Assembly (NCBI GenBank): GCA_905478725.1
Contig: CAJQJT010000312.1
Coordinates: forward strand, 1 to 5,428
From: an uncultured Pseudomonadales bacterium
GTDB lineage: Bacteria; Pseudomonadota; Gammaproteobacteria; Pseudomonadales; Porticoccaceae
Length of the DNA stretch: 5,428 nt
Reading direction: 5' to 3'
In this document: positions 1 to 5,428 of the stretch, in pieces
How positions within the stretch are numbered: position 1 is the stretch's first letter
Layout of the letters: each line of letters starts with the position of its first letter
Translations under genes and position numbers: made by a program
Notes under the pieces: model-generated
What the model saw: only the letters and a program-made list of their open reading frames with translations
Databases searched by the model: none
What the model was told of the DNA's origin: nothing

Positions 1-192
1 ATAACAAAAAAGAGACTCTGTCGGAATGACAAAAACGAGACTCTGTCGAGATAACAAAAAAGAGGCTCTGTCGGGATGACAAAAACGAGGCTCCGTCGAG
101 ATAACAAAAAAGAGACTCTGTCGGAATGACAAAAACGAGGCTCTGTCGAGATAACAAAAAAGAGACTCTGTCGGAATGACAAACAAGAGGCT

Positions 193-207
193 CTGTCAGA
201 ATGACAG
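193..207. repeat. perfect short inverted repeat CTGTCA-gaa-TGACAG
   Basis: A 6-bp perfect inverted repeat with a 3-base centre spans the junction between the monomers starting at 176 and 201. The regular junctions in the array carry a weaker version, TGTC-N5-GACA, for example around 20-32. It could form a small cruciform or hairpin, or serve as a dyad binding site; nothing in the sequence decides between these. Confidence 0.6.
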
Positions 208-224
208 TTGAGAGGGTCTGCCGA

Positions 225-250
225 GGTGACAGCTAAGGGGCTCTGTCACC
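225..250. repeat. 8-bp perfect inverted repeat in the last monomer
   Basis: GGTGACAG at 225-232 pairs perfectly with CTGTCACC at 243-250 around a 10-base centre. No T-run follows on either strand, so it does not look like an intrinsic terminator. It sits at the nadK-proximal end of the tandem array, where the monomers have lost their A-runs and become richer in GC. Confidence 0.6.
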
Positions 251-254
251 CAAC

Positions 255-285
255 ACTGTCATCTCGAACGCATGTGAGAGATCTC
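255..285. repeat. palindromic end motif resembling dispersed intergenic repeats
   Basis: The motif begins CTGTCATCTCGA and ends GAGAGATCTC. ATCTC at 261-265 pairs with GAGAT at 278-282, and GAGATCTC at 278-285 is itself palindromic. From memory, intergenic repeats in many bacterial genomes share this layout: TGTCAT, a short stem, a loop and a matching stem ending in ATCTC. The resemblance suggests this is one edge of such an element and that the 25-bp array, which carries TGTCATTC-like sequence on the minus strand, belongs to the same element. The family assignment is by resemblance only. Confidence 0.45.
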
Positions 286-363
286 AGTCTCCCTAGTCAC
301 TCTGCTCTATCAGCTAACACCACTTATTATGCCTTAAAAAGAGTGAATTACCCCTCTACTCTG
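286..363. other. non-coding spacer between repeat element and nadK promoter
   Basis: No gene, RNA signature or strong hairpin was seen here. An open frame runs through it from 208 in phase with nadK, but that extension includes degenerate repeat sequence and has no resemblance to NAD kinase N-termini, so it is not treated as coding. TCACTC at 297-302 and GAGTGA at 341-346 are inverted copies but lie 38 bases apart, so they are probably chance. Confidence 0.5.
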
Positions 364-369
364 TATAAT
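364..369 (+). promoter_or_regulatory. probable -10 box of the nadK operon promoter
   Basis: A perfect TATAAT lies 30 bases upstream of the nadK start codon, which would place the transcript start near 376 and give a leader of about 24 bases. The -35 position is poor: a 17-base spacer points to GAGTGA at 341-346, which matches the consensus weakly. There is no exact TGn extension either. This is the best promoter candidate upstream of the five-gene cluster. Confidence 0.45.
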
Positions 370-399
370 CCCCAGACCAGATTTTGGATACCCAGTAAT

Positions 400-1308
400 A
401 TGGAACATTTTCAACGCATAGGCTTGCTCGCAAGTCTCGACGTACCTGAGGTACGCGACTCCCTCAACAAGCTCGAAGCCTTCCTGCTAAGTCAGGGCCG
501 CGAGGTTGTCTACGAAGAGCGCGCAGCCAAATTAGTCGACTGGCCAGTGGATAAAATCCTGCCCCTAGACCAATTCCCCGGGGCCGTTGATCTCGGAATC
601 ATAGTCGGCGGTGACGGCAGTATGCTCAGCGCCAGCCGCAGTATGGCGGCAAGTAAAATTCCATTGCTCGGCATCAACCGCGGTCGCCTCGGGTTCTTAA
701 CCGACATCTCTCCGGATGAAATTGCCGAGCGCGTGCTGCCGGTACTCTCCGGAGAATACAAACAAACCAATCGTTTTATCCTCGAAACCTCGATTACACG
801 TCATGGCAAGTTGATCGCAGAAGGGTTGGCGGTAAACGATATTGTCCTACATCCGGGTCAGTCGGTTCGAATGATGGCCTTCGAGCTCTATGTGGATGGC
901 GAGTTTGTCTACAGCCAGCGCTCCGACGGTCTGATTGTCGCCACCCCCACAGGCTCAACCGCTTATGCATTGTCTGCCGGTGGTCCGCTGCTCTGTCCAG
1001 AGTTGGACGCCATGGTAGTGGTGCCGTTAAATCCCCATACATTGAATAGCCGCCCCATTGCGCTGCACGGCAATTCACAGATTGAAATCCGCGTCAGCTC
1101 GCGCAACGAGTTACACCCGCTGATTACCTGTGATGGCCACAATGATTACCTTAGTGAACCCGGGGATATCATCACCATTCGCAAACACCACGATGGCGTG
1201 ATTTTGATTCACCCGAAAGATCACAACTTCTACAGCATCTGTCGCTCAAAGCTCGGTTGGGGCAGTCGCCTCGATAGAGCCAAATCCAAGGCTAACAATG
1301 ACAGCTGA
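400..1308 (+). CDS. nadK: NAD kinase (ATP-dependent, NADP-forming)
   Basis: Cytosolic enzyme that phosphorylates NAD to NADP using ATP; the only known family route to NADP in most bacteria. The 302-residue product matches the usual 290-300. Visible family motifs are GGDG at 70-73, with D72 the expected catalytic aspartate; GINRGRLGFLTD at 91-102 (glycine-rich loop); the AVNDIVLHPG segment from 144, with N146-D147 at the NE/ND site; DGLIVATPTGSTAYALSAGG at 176-195; and a C-terminal HPKDHNFYSICRSKLGWGS segment. The ATG at 400 is chosen because translation from it aligns with family N-termini (MEHFQRIGLLAS). The frame is open further up to 208, but that part overlaps repeat DNA. The ribosome site is weak: only GGA at 386-388 is seen, 11 bases upstream. 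The last 11 bases overlap the following rhomboid gene, suggesting co-translation. The sequence looks closest to Pseudomonas-type NadK. Confidence 0.96.
   Translation: MEHFQRIGLLASLDVPEVRDSLNKLEAFLLSQGREVVYEERAAKLVDWPVDKILPLDQFPGAVDLGIIVGGDGSMLSASRSMAASKIPLLGINRGRLGFLTDISPDEIAERVLPVLSGEYKQTNRFILETSITRHGKLIAEGLAVNDIVLHPGQSVRMMAFELYVDGEFVYSQRSDGLIVATPTGSTAYALSAGGPLLCPELDAMVVVPLNPHTLNSRPIALHGNSQIEIRVSSRNELHPLITCDGHNDYLSEPGDIITIRKHHDGVILIHPKDHNFYSICRSKLGWGSRLDRAKSKANNDS
1288..1291 (+). promoter_or_regulatory. ribosome binding site for the rhomboid gene, inside nadK
   Basis: AAGG six bases before the ATG at 1298 lies inside the nadK coding sequence. It supports the overlapping start and therefore an 11-bp gene overlap. 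Confidence 0.5.
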
Positions 1309-1939
1309 AACACCTGAACCCCCTAGACAAGCAGAGCCAACGGCCCGATCTCGCTGGCGCACCGCAGCACAGCAGCATCCAGCTACTGCGCTGCTGTTTT
1401 TCGCTAGCCTCTGCGGTTGGTTTGTCGGCAGCTTCTTTTATCCGATTCCTCAATTCTTTGTCTTTGGTGGTATTGCCGAAGGCGAACTCTGGCGTTTAAT
1501 CACCCCCATCTTTGTCCACTTTGGCCTCATGCACTTTGTCTTCAATGGTCTATGGTTATCACTGCTCGGCGGACGAATTGAATTGCTTCTGGGCCCCATA
1601 CATCTATTGCTGCTAGTTGTCGTTAGCGCAGTCATCTCCAATATGGGGCAGTTTGTCTGGACGGGCTCAGTGGCCTTTGGCGGCATGTCCGGCGTCATCT
1701 ATGCCTTACTCGGTTATATCTGGATTCGCAATCTGCTCGCACCTCATCCCATATTGGCGCTGCCCAAAGAGCTGATCGGCTTTATGCTGGTTTGGCTGCT
1801 GTTTTGTATGACCGGTATATTAGATTTTTTATTGGGTGTTGGTATCGCCAATGCAGCCCACTTCAGCGGTTTAATCGTAGGTATGTTATTGGGTTTAGTT
1901 TTTGGTTTGGTCGGCACTGTAAAAACGAGGTTTAAATAG
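1298..1939 (+). CDS. rhomboid family intramembrane serine protease
   Basis: Inner-membrane protease of the rhomboid family, which cuts transmembrane segments of substrates with a Ser-His dyad. The 213-residue protein has a polar, proline-rich N-terminus (1-30) and about six hydrophobic segments, near 31-50, 70-92, 100-118, 125-145, 157-178 and 181-206. Diagnostic motifs are WR at 65-66 in the loop after the first segment, H74 with HFVFN at 79-83 in the second, GGMSG at 128-132 with S131 as nucleophile in the fourth, and AHFSG at 187-191 with H188 as partner in the sixth. All expected active-site residues are present, so it should be an active protease. It is a compact six-segment form without the cytosolic domain of GlpG, so the glpG symbol is withheld. 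No substrate can be inferred. It overlaps nadK by 11 bp and is followed 3 bp later by the DUF1315 gene, so it is very likely in the same transcript. Confidence 0.93.
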   Translation: MTAETPEPPRQAEPTARSRWRTAAQQHPATALLFFASLCGWFVGSFFYPIPQFFVFGGIAEGELWRLITPIFVHFGLMHFVFNGLWLSLLGGRIELLLGPIHLLLLVVVSAVISNMGQFVWTGSVAFGGMSGVIYALLGYIWIRNLLAPHPILALPKELIGFMLVWLLFCMTGILDFLLGVGIANAAHFSGLIVGMLLGLVFGLVGTVKTRFK

Positions 1940-1942
1940 ACA

Positions 1943-2188
1943 ATGGATTTATCCCAGTTACTGGAAAGCATCACTCCGCAGATTTGCGAAAGTTTGAAGA
2001 GGGCAGTGGAATTGGGCAAGTGGCCCGATGGCCGCGCCCTAACCGATGAGCAAAAGTCTCTTTGTATGCAGGCTATTATCGCCTATGACCAGCGCAAGCC
2101 CGCTGAGCAGCGCACCGGTTACGTGCCACCCAAAACCACTGCCTGTTCACCGCCGCCAGACGAACAACCATTGAAATGGAAAAACTAA
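1943..2188 (+). CDS. DUF1315 family protein, YeaC-like
   Basis: Small soluble protein of 81 residues with no signal peptide or membrane segment. It matches the YeaC/DUF1315 family in its core: MTPE-like TPQI at 11-14, AVELGKWPDGRALTDEQK at 21-38 with the conserved W27-P28-D29-G30, and EQRTGY at 55-60. E. coli YeaC is of similar size. The tail (62-81) is rich in proline and charged residues and looks variable. Biochemical function is not established. The start lies 3 bp after the rhomboid stop; GAGG at 1927-1930 is the nearest purine-rich stretch but sits 12 bases away, so translation may depend on coupling to the rhomboid gene. Its position between a membrane protease and a zinc-motif protein gives no firm functional clue. 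Confidence 0.88.
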   Translation: MDLSQLLESITPQICESLKRAVELGKWPDGRALTDEQKSLCMQAIIAYDQRKPAEQRTGYVPPKTTACSPPPDEQPLKWKN

Positions 2189-2190
2189 TT

Positions 2191-2194
2191 AAGG
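2191..2194 (+). promoter_or_regulatory. ribosome binding site for the DUF2797 gene
   Basis: AAGG seven bases ahead of the ATG at 2202, in the 13-bp gap after the DUF1315 stop, supports that start. Confidence 0.5.
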
Positions 2195-2201
2195 CTCCAA
2201 C

Positions 2202-3041
2202 ATGTCGATAAAAGCTTCCGGGCATATTGAAAAGATGCACAGCTCTCTGGGCGAAAATGGTCAGGTGGACTATCAGCTGCCCTTAGATGATCAGCGAATC
2301 GGTATGAATGCCTTAATCGGTAGTGCGGTTTCCATCGAGCATCTCGGTGATATTCACTGCATCCATTGCGGGCGACGTTCGAAGAAGAGCTTTAGCCAGG
2401 GTTACTGTTACCCCTGCTTCACCAAATTGCCCCAGTGCGACACCTGCATTATGAGCCCGGAAAAATGCCACTTTCACCACGGCACCTGTCGTGATCCAGA
2501 GTGGGGTGAAAAGTTTTGTTTCACCGATCACTTTGTCTATCTGGCTAACTCTTCAGGCGTAAAGGTCGGTATTACTCGTGGAACTCAGTTGCCAACCCGC
2601 TGGATTGATCAGGGCGCGACTCAGGGGCTGCCCATCTTTCGTGTCCAAACACGCTATCAGGCAGGCTTAATTGAAGACTGCCTGCGTGAGCACGTCGGCG
2701 ATAAAACCCACTGGCAGAAAATGCTCAAGGGTAATGCAGAGGATGTGGACTTAGCCGCGATCAGAGATGAATTGATGGCTAAGTCGGAAGAGGGCCTCGA
2801 AATGCTCGAAGAAGAATATGGCCTGCAAGCGCTACAGCGGCTATACAGTGAGAACATCACAACCATTGATTTCCCGGTGAGCCAATGGCCGGAAAAAGTG
2901 AAAAGTTTTAACCTCGACAAACAGCCTTTAGTGGAAGGGGTCTTGTTGGGTATCAAAGGTCAGTATCTGATTCTTGATACAGGGGTGATTAATATCCGCA
3001 AATTTACCGCTTACAACGTTCAATTTACTGCTGCCGCTTGA
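2202..3041 (+). CDS. DUF2797 family protein with paired-cysteine zinc motifs
   Basis: Soluble 279-residue protein of a family without a proven function, recognised from its overall sequence and its place beside a YeaC gene and pepN. Residues 53-106 are cysteine-rich: CxxC pairs at C53/C56, C69/C72 and C79/C82, then C89, H90, H92, H93, C96 and C106. This is enough for two zinc sites, for example C53-C56-C69-C72 and a second built from C79-C82 with C89 and C96; the pairing is inferred. Residues 111-160 read FVYLANSSGVKVGITRG, then R133 and E158, a pattern like GIY-YIG-type nuclease folds (see findings). Residues 185-215 are rich in charged and leucine residues and probably helical. The C-terminus (225-279) looks like beta strands. 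No membrane segment or signal peptide is seen. It is likely co-transcribed with the upstream genes, given a 13-bp gap and a good ribosome site. Confidence 0.87.
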   Translation: MSIKASGHIEKMHSSLGENGQVDYQLPLDDQRIGMNALIGSAVSIEHLGDIHCIHCGRRSKKSFSQGYCYPCFTKLPQCDTCIMSPEKCHFHHGTCRDPEWGEKFCFTDHFVYLANSSGVKVGITRGTQLPTRWIDQGATQGLPIFRVQTRYQAGLIEDCLREHVGDKTHWQKMLKGNAEDVDLAAIRDELMAKSEEGLEMLEEEYGLQALQRLYSENITTIDFPVSQWPEKVKSFNLDKQPLVEGVLLGIKGQYLILDTGVINIRKFTAYNVQFTAAA

Positions 3042-3101
3042 GCGCGCACGAAGAGAACAGTAAGAAAACAGCAATAAAGCAATACTACAGGGACCGTCAC
3101 G
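3042..3101. other. 60-bp gap before pepN without visible terminator
   Basis: No stem-loop with a T-run is visible, so read-through from the upstream cluster into pepN is plausible. A separate pepN promoter cannot be excluded, but only weak hexamers are present. AGGGA at 3089-3093, eight bases before the pepN ATG, is a good ribosome binding site. Confidence 0.5.
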
Positions 3102-5428
3102 ATGAAAGATGCACTGCCACAAACGATTTACCTCCAGGACTATAAAGTCTCGCCCTTTGAAATTAAGAAAACCAATCTGGTTTTTGATCTCGGCGAGCAC
3201 CACACCAAAGTCACCACAACATTGTCTTTGCTGCGTAATACAAACAGCGATGATCAAGATGCCGATCTCGTTTTACACGGCAGTGAAGGACTGGATCTGC
3301 AGTCTGTGTCAGTGGATGGTCAGCTTCTAGAAGAGGGCGCCTATACCTGTGACAGTGAGTCGTTAACCATCCCCGGTCTGGCCGAGAGCGCAGTGGTTAC
3401 CACCGAAGTGCTTATCAAGCCCCAAGACAATACCACGATGATGGGCCTCTATCGCTCACGGACTATGTATTGCACCCAGTGCGAAGCCGAAGGTTTCCGC
3501 GATATTACCTATTACCTGGATCGCCCGGATGTAATGTCAGAATTCACCACTCAGGTGATTGGCGATAAAGCCCAGTACCCAGTGTTGCTTTCCAATGGTA
3601 ACCCCATAGCCCGTGGCGAACTGGATGGCGGCCGTCACTTTGTCACCTGGCACGACCCCTTTAAAAAGCCCGCTTATCTGTTTGCCCTAGTGGCGGGCAC
3701 TCTGAGCTGCGTTGAAGACAGCTTCACCACTATGTCTGGTCGCCAAGTAGCGCTGCAGATATTTGTCGAAGAGAAAGATCTGGATAAATGCGATCACGCC
3801 ATGGTTTCCCTCAAGCATTCTATGCGTTGGGACGAAGAAACCTATGGCCGCGAATACGATCTGGGTATCTTTATGATTGTCGCCGTGGACGATTTCAATA
3901 TGGGCGCAATGGAAAACAAAGGCCTCAATATATTCAACACCTCCGCCGTATTGGCCAATCCTAAAACCACCACCGACGCCGCCTTTCAGCGAGTGGAAGC
4001 CATTGTTGCCCACGAGTATTTCCATAACTGGTCTGGCAACCGTGTCACCTGTCGCGACTGGTTCCAGCTGAGCCTCAAAGAAGGCTTTACCGTCTACCGC
4101 GATTCGCAGTTTTCCGCGGACATGAACTCAGCCACGGTGAAGCGTATAGAAGACGTTATCCATCTGCGCACCCATCAGTTCGCCGAAGATGGCGGTCCCA
4201 TGTCCCACCCGGTGCAGCCAGACTCCTATATGGAGATCAATAACTTCTACACTCTGACCATCTACGAGAAGGGCGCCGAGATTGTCGGCATGATTCGCAC
4301 CCTGCTGGGGCCTGAAACTTTCCGTAAAGGCAGTGACCTGTATTTTGATCGTCACGACGGTCAAGCAGTCACCATTGAAGAATTTGTCAAAGCCATGGAA
4401 GACGCCAGCGGTCGCGATTTAACTCAGTTCCGCCGCTGGTACAAGCAGTCAGGAACACCGCAGCTAGCCGTCAGCTCAAACTATGACGCCGACGCTCGCA
4501 CCATGACTTTGGACTTTGCCCAGAGCTGCCCAGCAACGCCGGGACAGCCTCAGAAACAACCTTTTGTGATGCCAGTAAGACTAGGTCTTGTGGGCGCGTC
4601 GGGAGATCTGCCACTGAACGGTAATGGCGACACTGAAATTGTCTATGAAGTCAGTCAAACCCATCAGCAGCTAGTCATTGAAAACATTAATGAAGCACCA
4701 GTGCCCTCATTACTGCGCGGCTTATCCGCTCCAGTAAAACTTGATTACGCCTACAGCAAAGATCAGCTTATTCACCTTATGTCTCACGACAGCGACGGTT
4801 TTAACCGTTGGGATGCAGGGCAGGCACTAAGCTTTGACCTACTGAAAAAGCTCACCGCCGACAGCCACCAAGACCGCCCGTTGAAAATGGATCAGCAACT
4901 TGTGGATGCCTACAAAGCACTACTCAGCGATCCTGATTTAGATCCCGCCATGGTCGAGCTAATGCTGCAACTGCCTAGCGAAGCCCAGCTCCATGAAGAG
5001 GCTGCCGTGATCTATGCAGAGGCTATCCACAGCGCACGAGTATTTGTCCGTCAGTCACTGGGTAATGCCCTCAGTGAGCAGTTCCAGTCGGTGTATCAGC
5101 GTCATAACATCAAGCAAGACTACGCCCCAGACGCCTCACAGATCGGTCGTCGAGCATTGAAAAATATTGCTCTTAGCTATCTGATGTTGGTTGATCAGGT
5201 GGGCGTTGATTTGGCCGCTCAGCAGTTTGATCAAGCTGACAATATGACCGACAAAGCCACAGCACTGGCTTGCTTGGTTAACTGTCCAGCCGCTGAGCAA
5301 GAGGCGGCAAAAGCACTTCAACAGTTTGAAGAGCAGTATCGCGATGAAACACTGGTGATGAACCTATGGTTGCAAGTTCAAGCCACCAATAGCCAGGCCG
5401 GTGGTCTACAGCGAGTAGAAGCCCTTGA
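3102..5428 (+). CDS. pepN: aminopeptidase N, M1 zinc metallopeptidase (3' end outside window)
   Basis: Broad-specificity aminopeptidase that removes N-terminal residues from peptides, normally in the cytosol, in the last steps of protein turnover. The frame is open for 775 codons to the window edge; E. coli PepN has 870 residues, so about 100 C-terminal residues are missing here only because the window ends. Visible key parts are QCEAEGFR around E128 (N-terminal amine binding), the GAMEN exopeptidase motif at 268-272, the zinc site HEYFH at 304-308 with E305 as catalytic base, the third zinc ligand E327 in LKEG, and Y388 in the TIYEKGAE segment, which stabilises the transition state. Each lies seven residues later than its E. 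coli counterpart. Expected layout is an N-terminal beta domain to about 200, a thermolysin-like domain to about 450, a small beta domain and a helical C-terminal domain. No signal peptide is seen. The start is supported by AGGGA at 3089-3093. Confidence 0.96.
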   Translation, partial: MKDALPQTIYLQDYKVSPFEIKKTNLVFDLGEHHTKVTTTLSLLRNTNSDDQDADLVLHGSEGLDLQSVSVDGQLLEEGAYTCDSESLTIPGLAESAVVTTEVLIKPQDNTTMMGLYRSRTMYCTQCEAEGFRDITYYLDRPDVMSEFTTQVIGDKAQYPVLLSNGNPIARGELDGGRHFVTWHDPFKKPAYLFALVAGTLSCVEDSFTTMSGRQVALQIFVEEKDLDKCDHAMVSLKHSMRWDEETYGREYDLGIFMIVAVDDFNMGAMENKGLNIFNTSAVLANPKTTTDAAFQRVEAIVAHEYFHNWSGNRVTCRDWFQLSLKEGFTVYRDSQFSADMNSATVKRIEDVIHLRTHQFAEDGGPMSHPVQPDSYMEINNFYTLTIYEKGAEIVGMIRTLLGPETFRKGSDLYFDRHDGQAVTIEEFVKAMEDASGRDLTQFRRWYKQSGTPQLAVSSNYDADARTMTLDFAQSCPATPGQPQKQPFVMPVRLGLVGASGDLPLNGNGDTEIVYEVSQTHQQLVIENINEAPVPSLLRGLSAPVKLDYAYSKDQLIHLMSHDSDGFNRWDAGQALSFDLLKKLTADSHQDRPLKMDQQLVDAYKALLSDPDLDPAMVELMLQLPSEAQLHEEAAVIYAEAIHSARVFVRQSLGNALSEQFQSVYQRHNIKQDYAPDASQIGRRALKNIALSYLMLVDQVGVDLAAQQFDQADNMTDKATALACLVNCPAAEQEAAKALQQFEEQYRDETLVMNLWLQVQATNSQAGGLQRVEAL

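Larger units (their letters stand above)
1..250. repeat. 25-bp tandem repeat array built of 50-bp dimers
   Basis: Ten consecutive 25-bp monomers fill this stretch exactly, starting at 1, 26, 51, 76, 101, 126, 151, 176, 201 and 226. Each begins ATRAC, or GTGAC in the last copy, followed in most copies by an A-run and then a core close to GAGRCTCTGTC. Monomers alternate between type A (ATAAC, AAGAG core, ending GGA) and type B (ATGAC, ACGAG core, ending GAG), so the larger period is 50 bp. The A copies at 1, 101 and 151 are identical; the A copy at 51 differs at two positions. Copies from 176 onward diverge, and the last two are strongly degenerate. Every plus frame is closed by the TAA or TGA at the monomer starts, so the array is not coding on that strand. 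It probably continues left of the window. There are no unique spacers, so it is not a CRISPR array. Its function is unknown. Confidence 0.95.

Noticed and set aside
1..200. Phased A-tract DNA bend
   Set aside because: A-runs recur every 25 bp, about 2.4 helical turns, so neighbouring runs face different sides of the helix and would not add up to a strong bend.
1..250. CRISPR array
   Set aside because: The repeats are contiguous 25-mers with no unique spacers between them, and no cas gene is present in the window.
225..250. Intrinsic terminator of an upstream gene
   Set aside because: The 8-bp stem is sound, but neither strand has a T-run after it and the loop is long.
208..399. N-terminal extension of NAD kinase
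   Set aside because: The frame is open, but it runs through degenerate repeat units and the palindromic motif, adds 64 residues not typical of bacterial NadK, and lies upstream of the TATAAT at 364-369. The ATG at 400 fits the family length.
3038..3066. Separate promoter for pepN (TTGAGC, 17-base spacer, TAAGAA)
   Set aside because: The -10 candidate matches the consensus at only three of six positions and the -35 candidate overlaps the preceding stop codon; too weak to annotate.
3687..4364. Minus-strand and shifted-frame open reading frames inside pepN
   Set aside because: They lie opposite or out of frame to the long pepN frame, which carries the GAMEN and HEYFH motifs; their translations show no recognisable domain.

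Overview
The window looks like chromosomal DNA from a gammaproteobacterium with mid-range GC. The evidence is a set of recognisable proteins in one direction: NAD kinase, a rhomboid protease, a YeaC/DUF1315 protein, a DUF2797 protein and aminopeptidase N. NadK and PepN resemble the Pseudomonas and Escherichia versions closely. From memory, this gene order is familiar from Pseudomonas and its marine relatives. The genus cannot be fixed from the sequence alone.

Bases 1-399 are non-coding. Bases 1-250 are a 25-bp tandem repeat arranged as 50-bp dimers, with the array cut by the left edge of the window. The copies are nearly identical on the left and decay towards nadK. The degenerate side carries short perfect inverted repeats and ends in a palindromic motif (about 255-285) resembling dispersed intergenic repeats that start TGTCAT. 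A perfect TATAAT at 364-369 is the probable nadK promoter -10 box.

Bases 400-3041 are a tight plus-strand cluster: nadK (400-1308), a rhomboid gene overlapping it by 11 bp, the small DUF1315 gene 3 bp later, and the DUF2797 gene 13 bp after that. Spacing and overlap indicate one transcript. A 60-bp gap with no visible terminator leads to pepN (3102 to beyond the right edge), which retains its whole catalytic domain but lacks roughly the last hundred residues because the window ends.

Functionally, nadK supplies NADP. The rhomboid protein and PepN are proteases acting in the inner membrane and (probably) the cytosol. The DUF1315 and DUF2797 proteins have no established role. No strong evidence for a new multi-gene system was found. 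The points most worth a second look are the structured tandem array and the GIY-YIG-like pattern plus paired cysteines in the DUF2797 protein.
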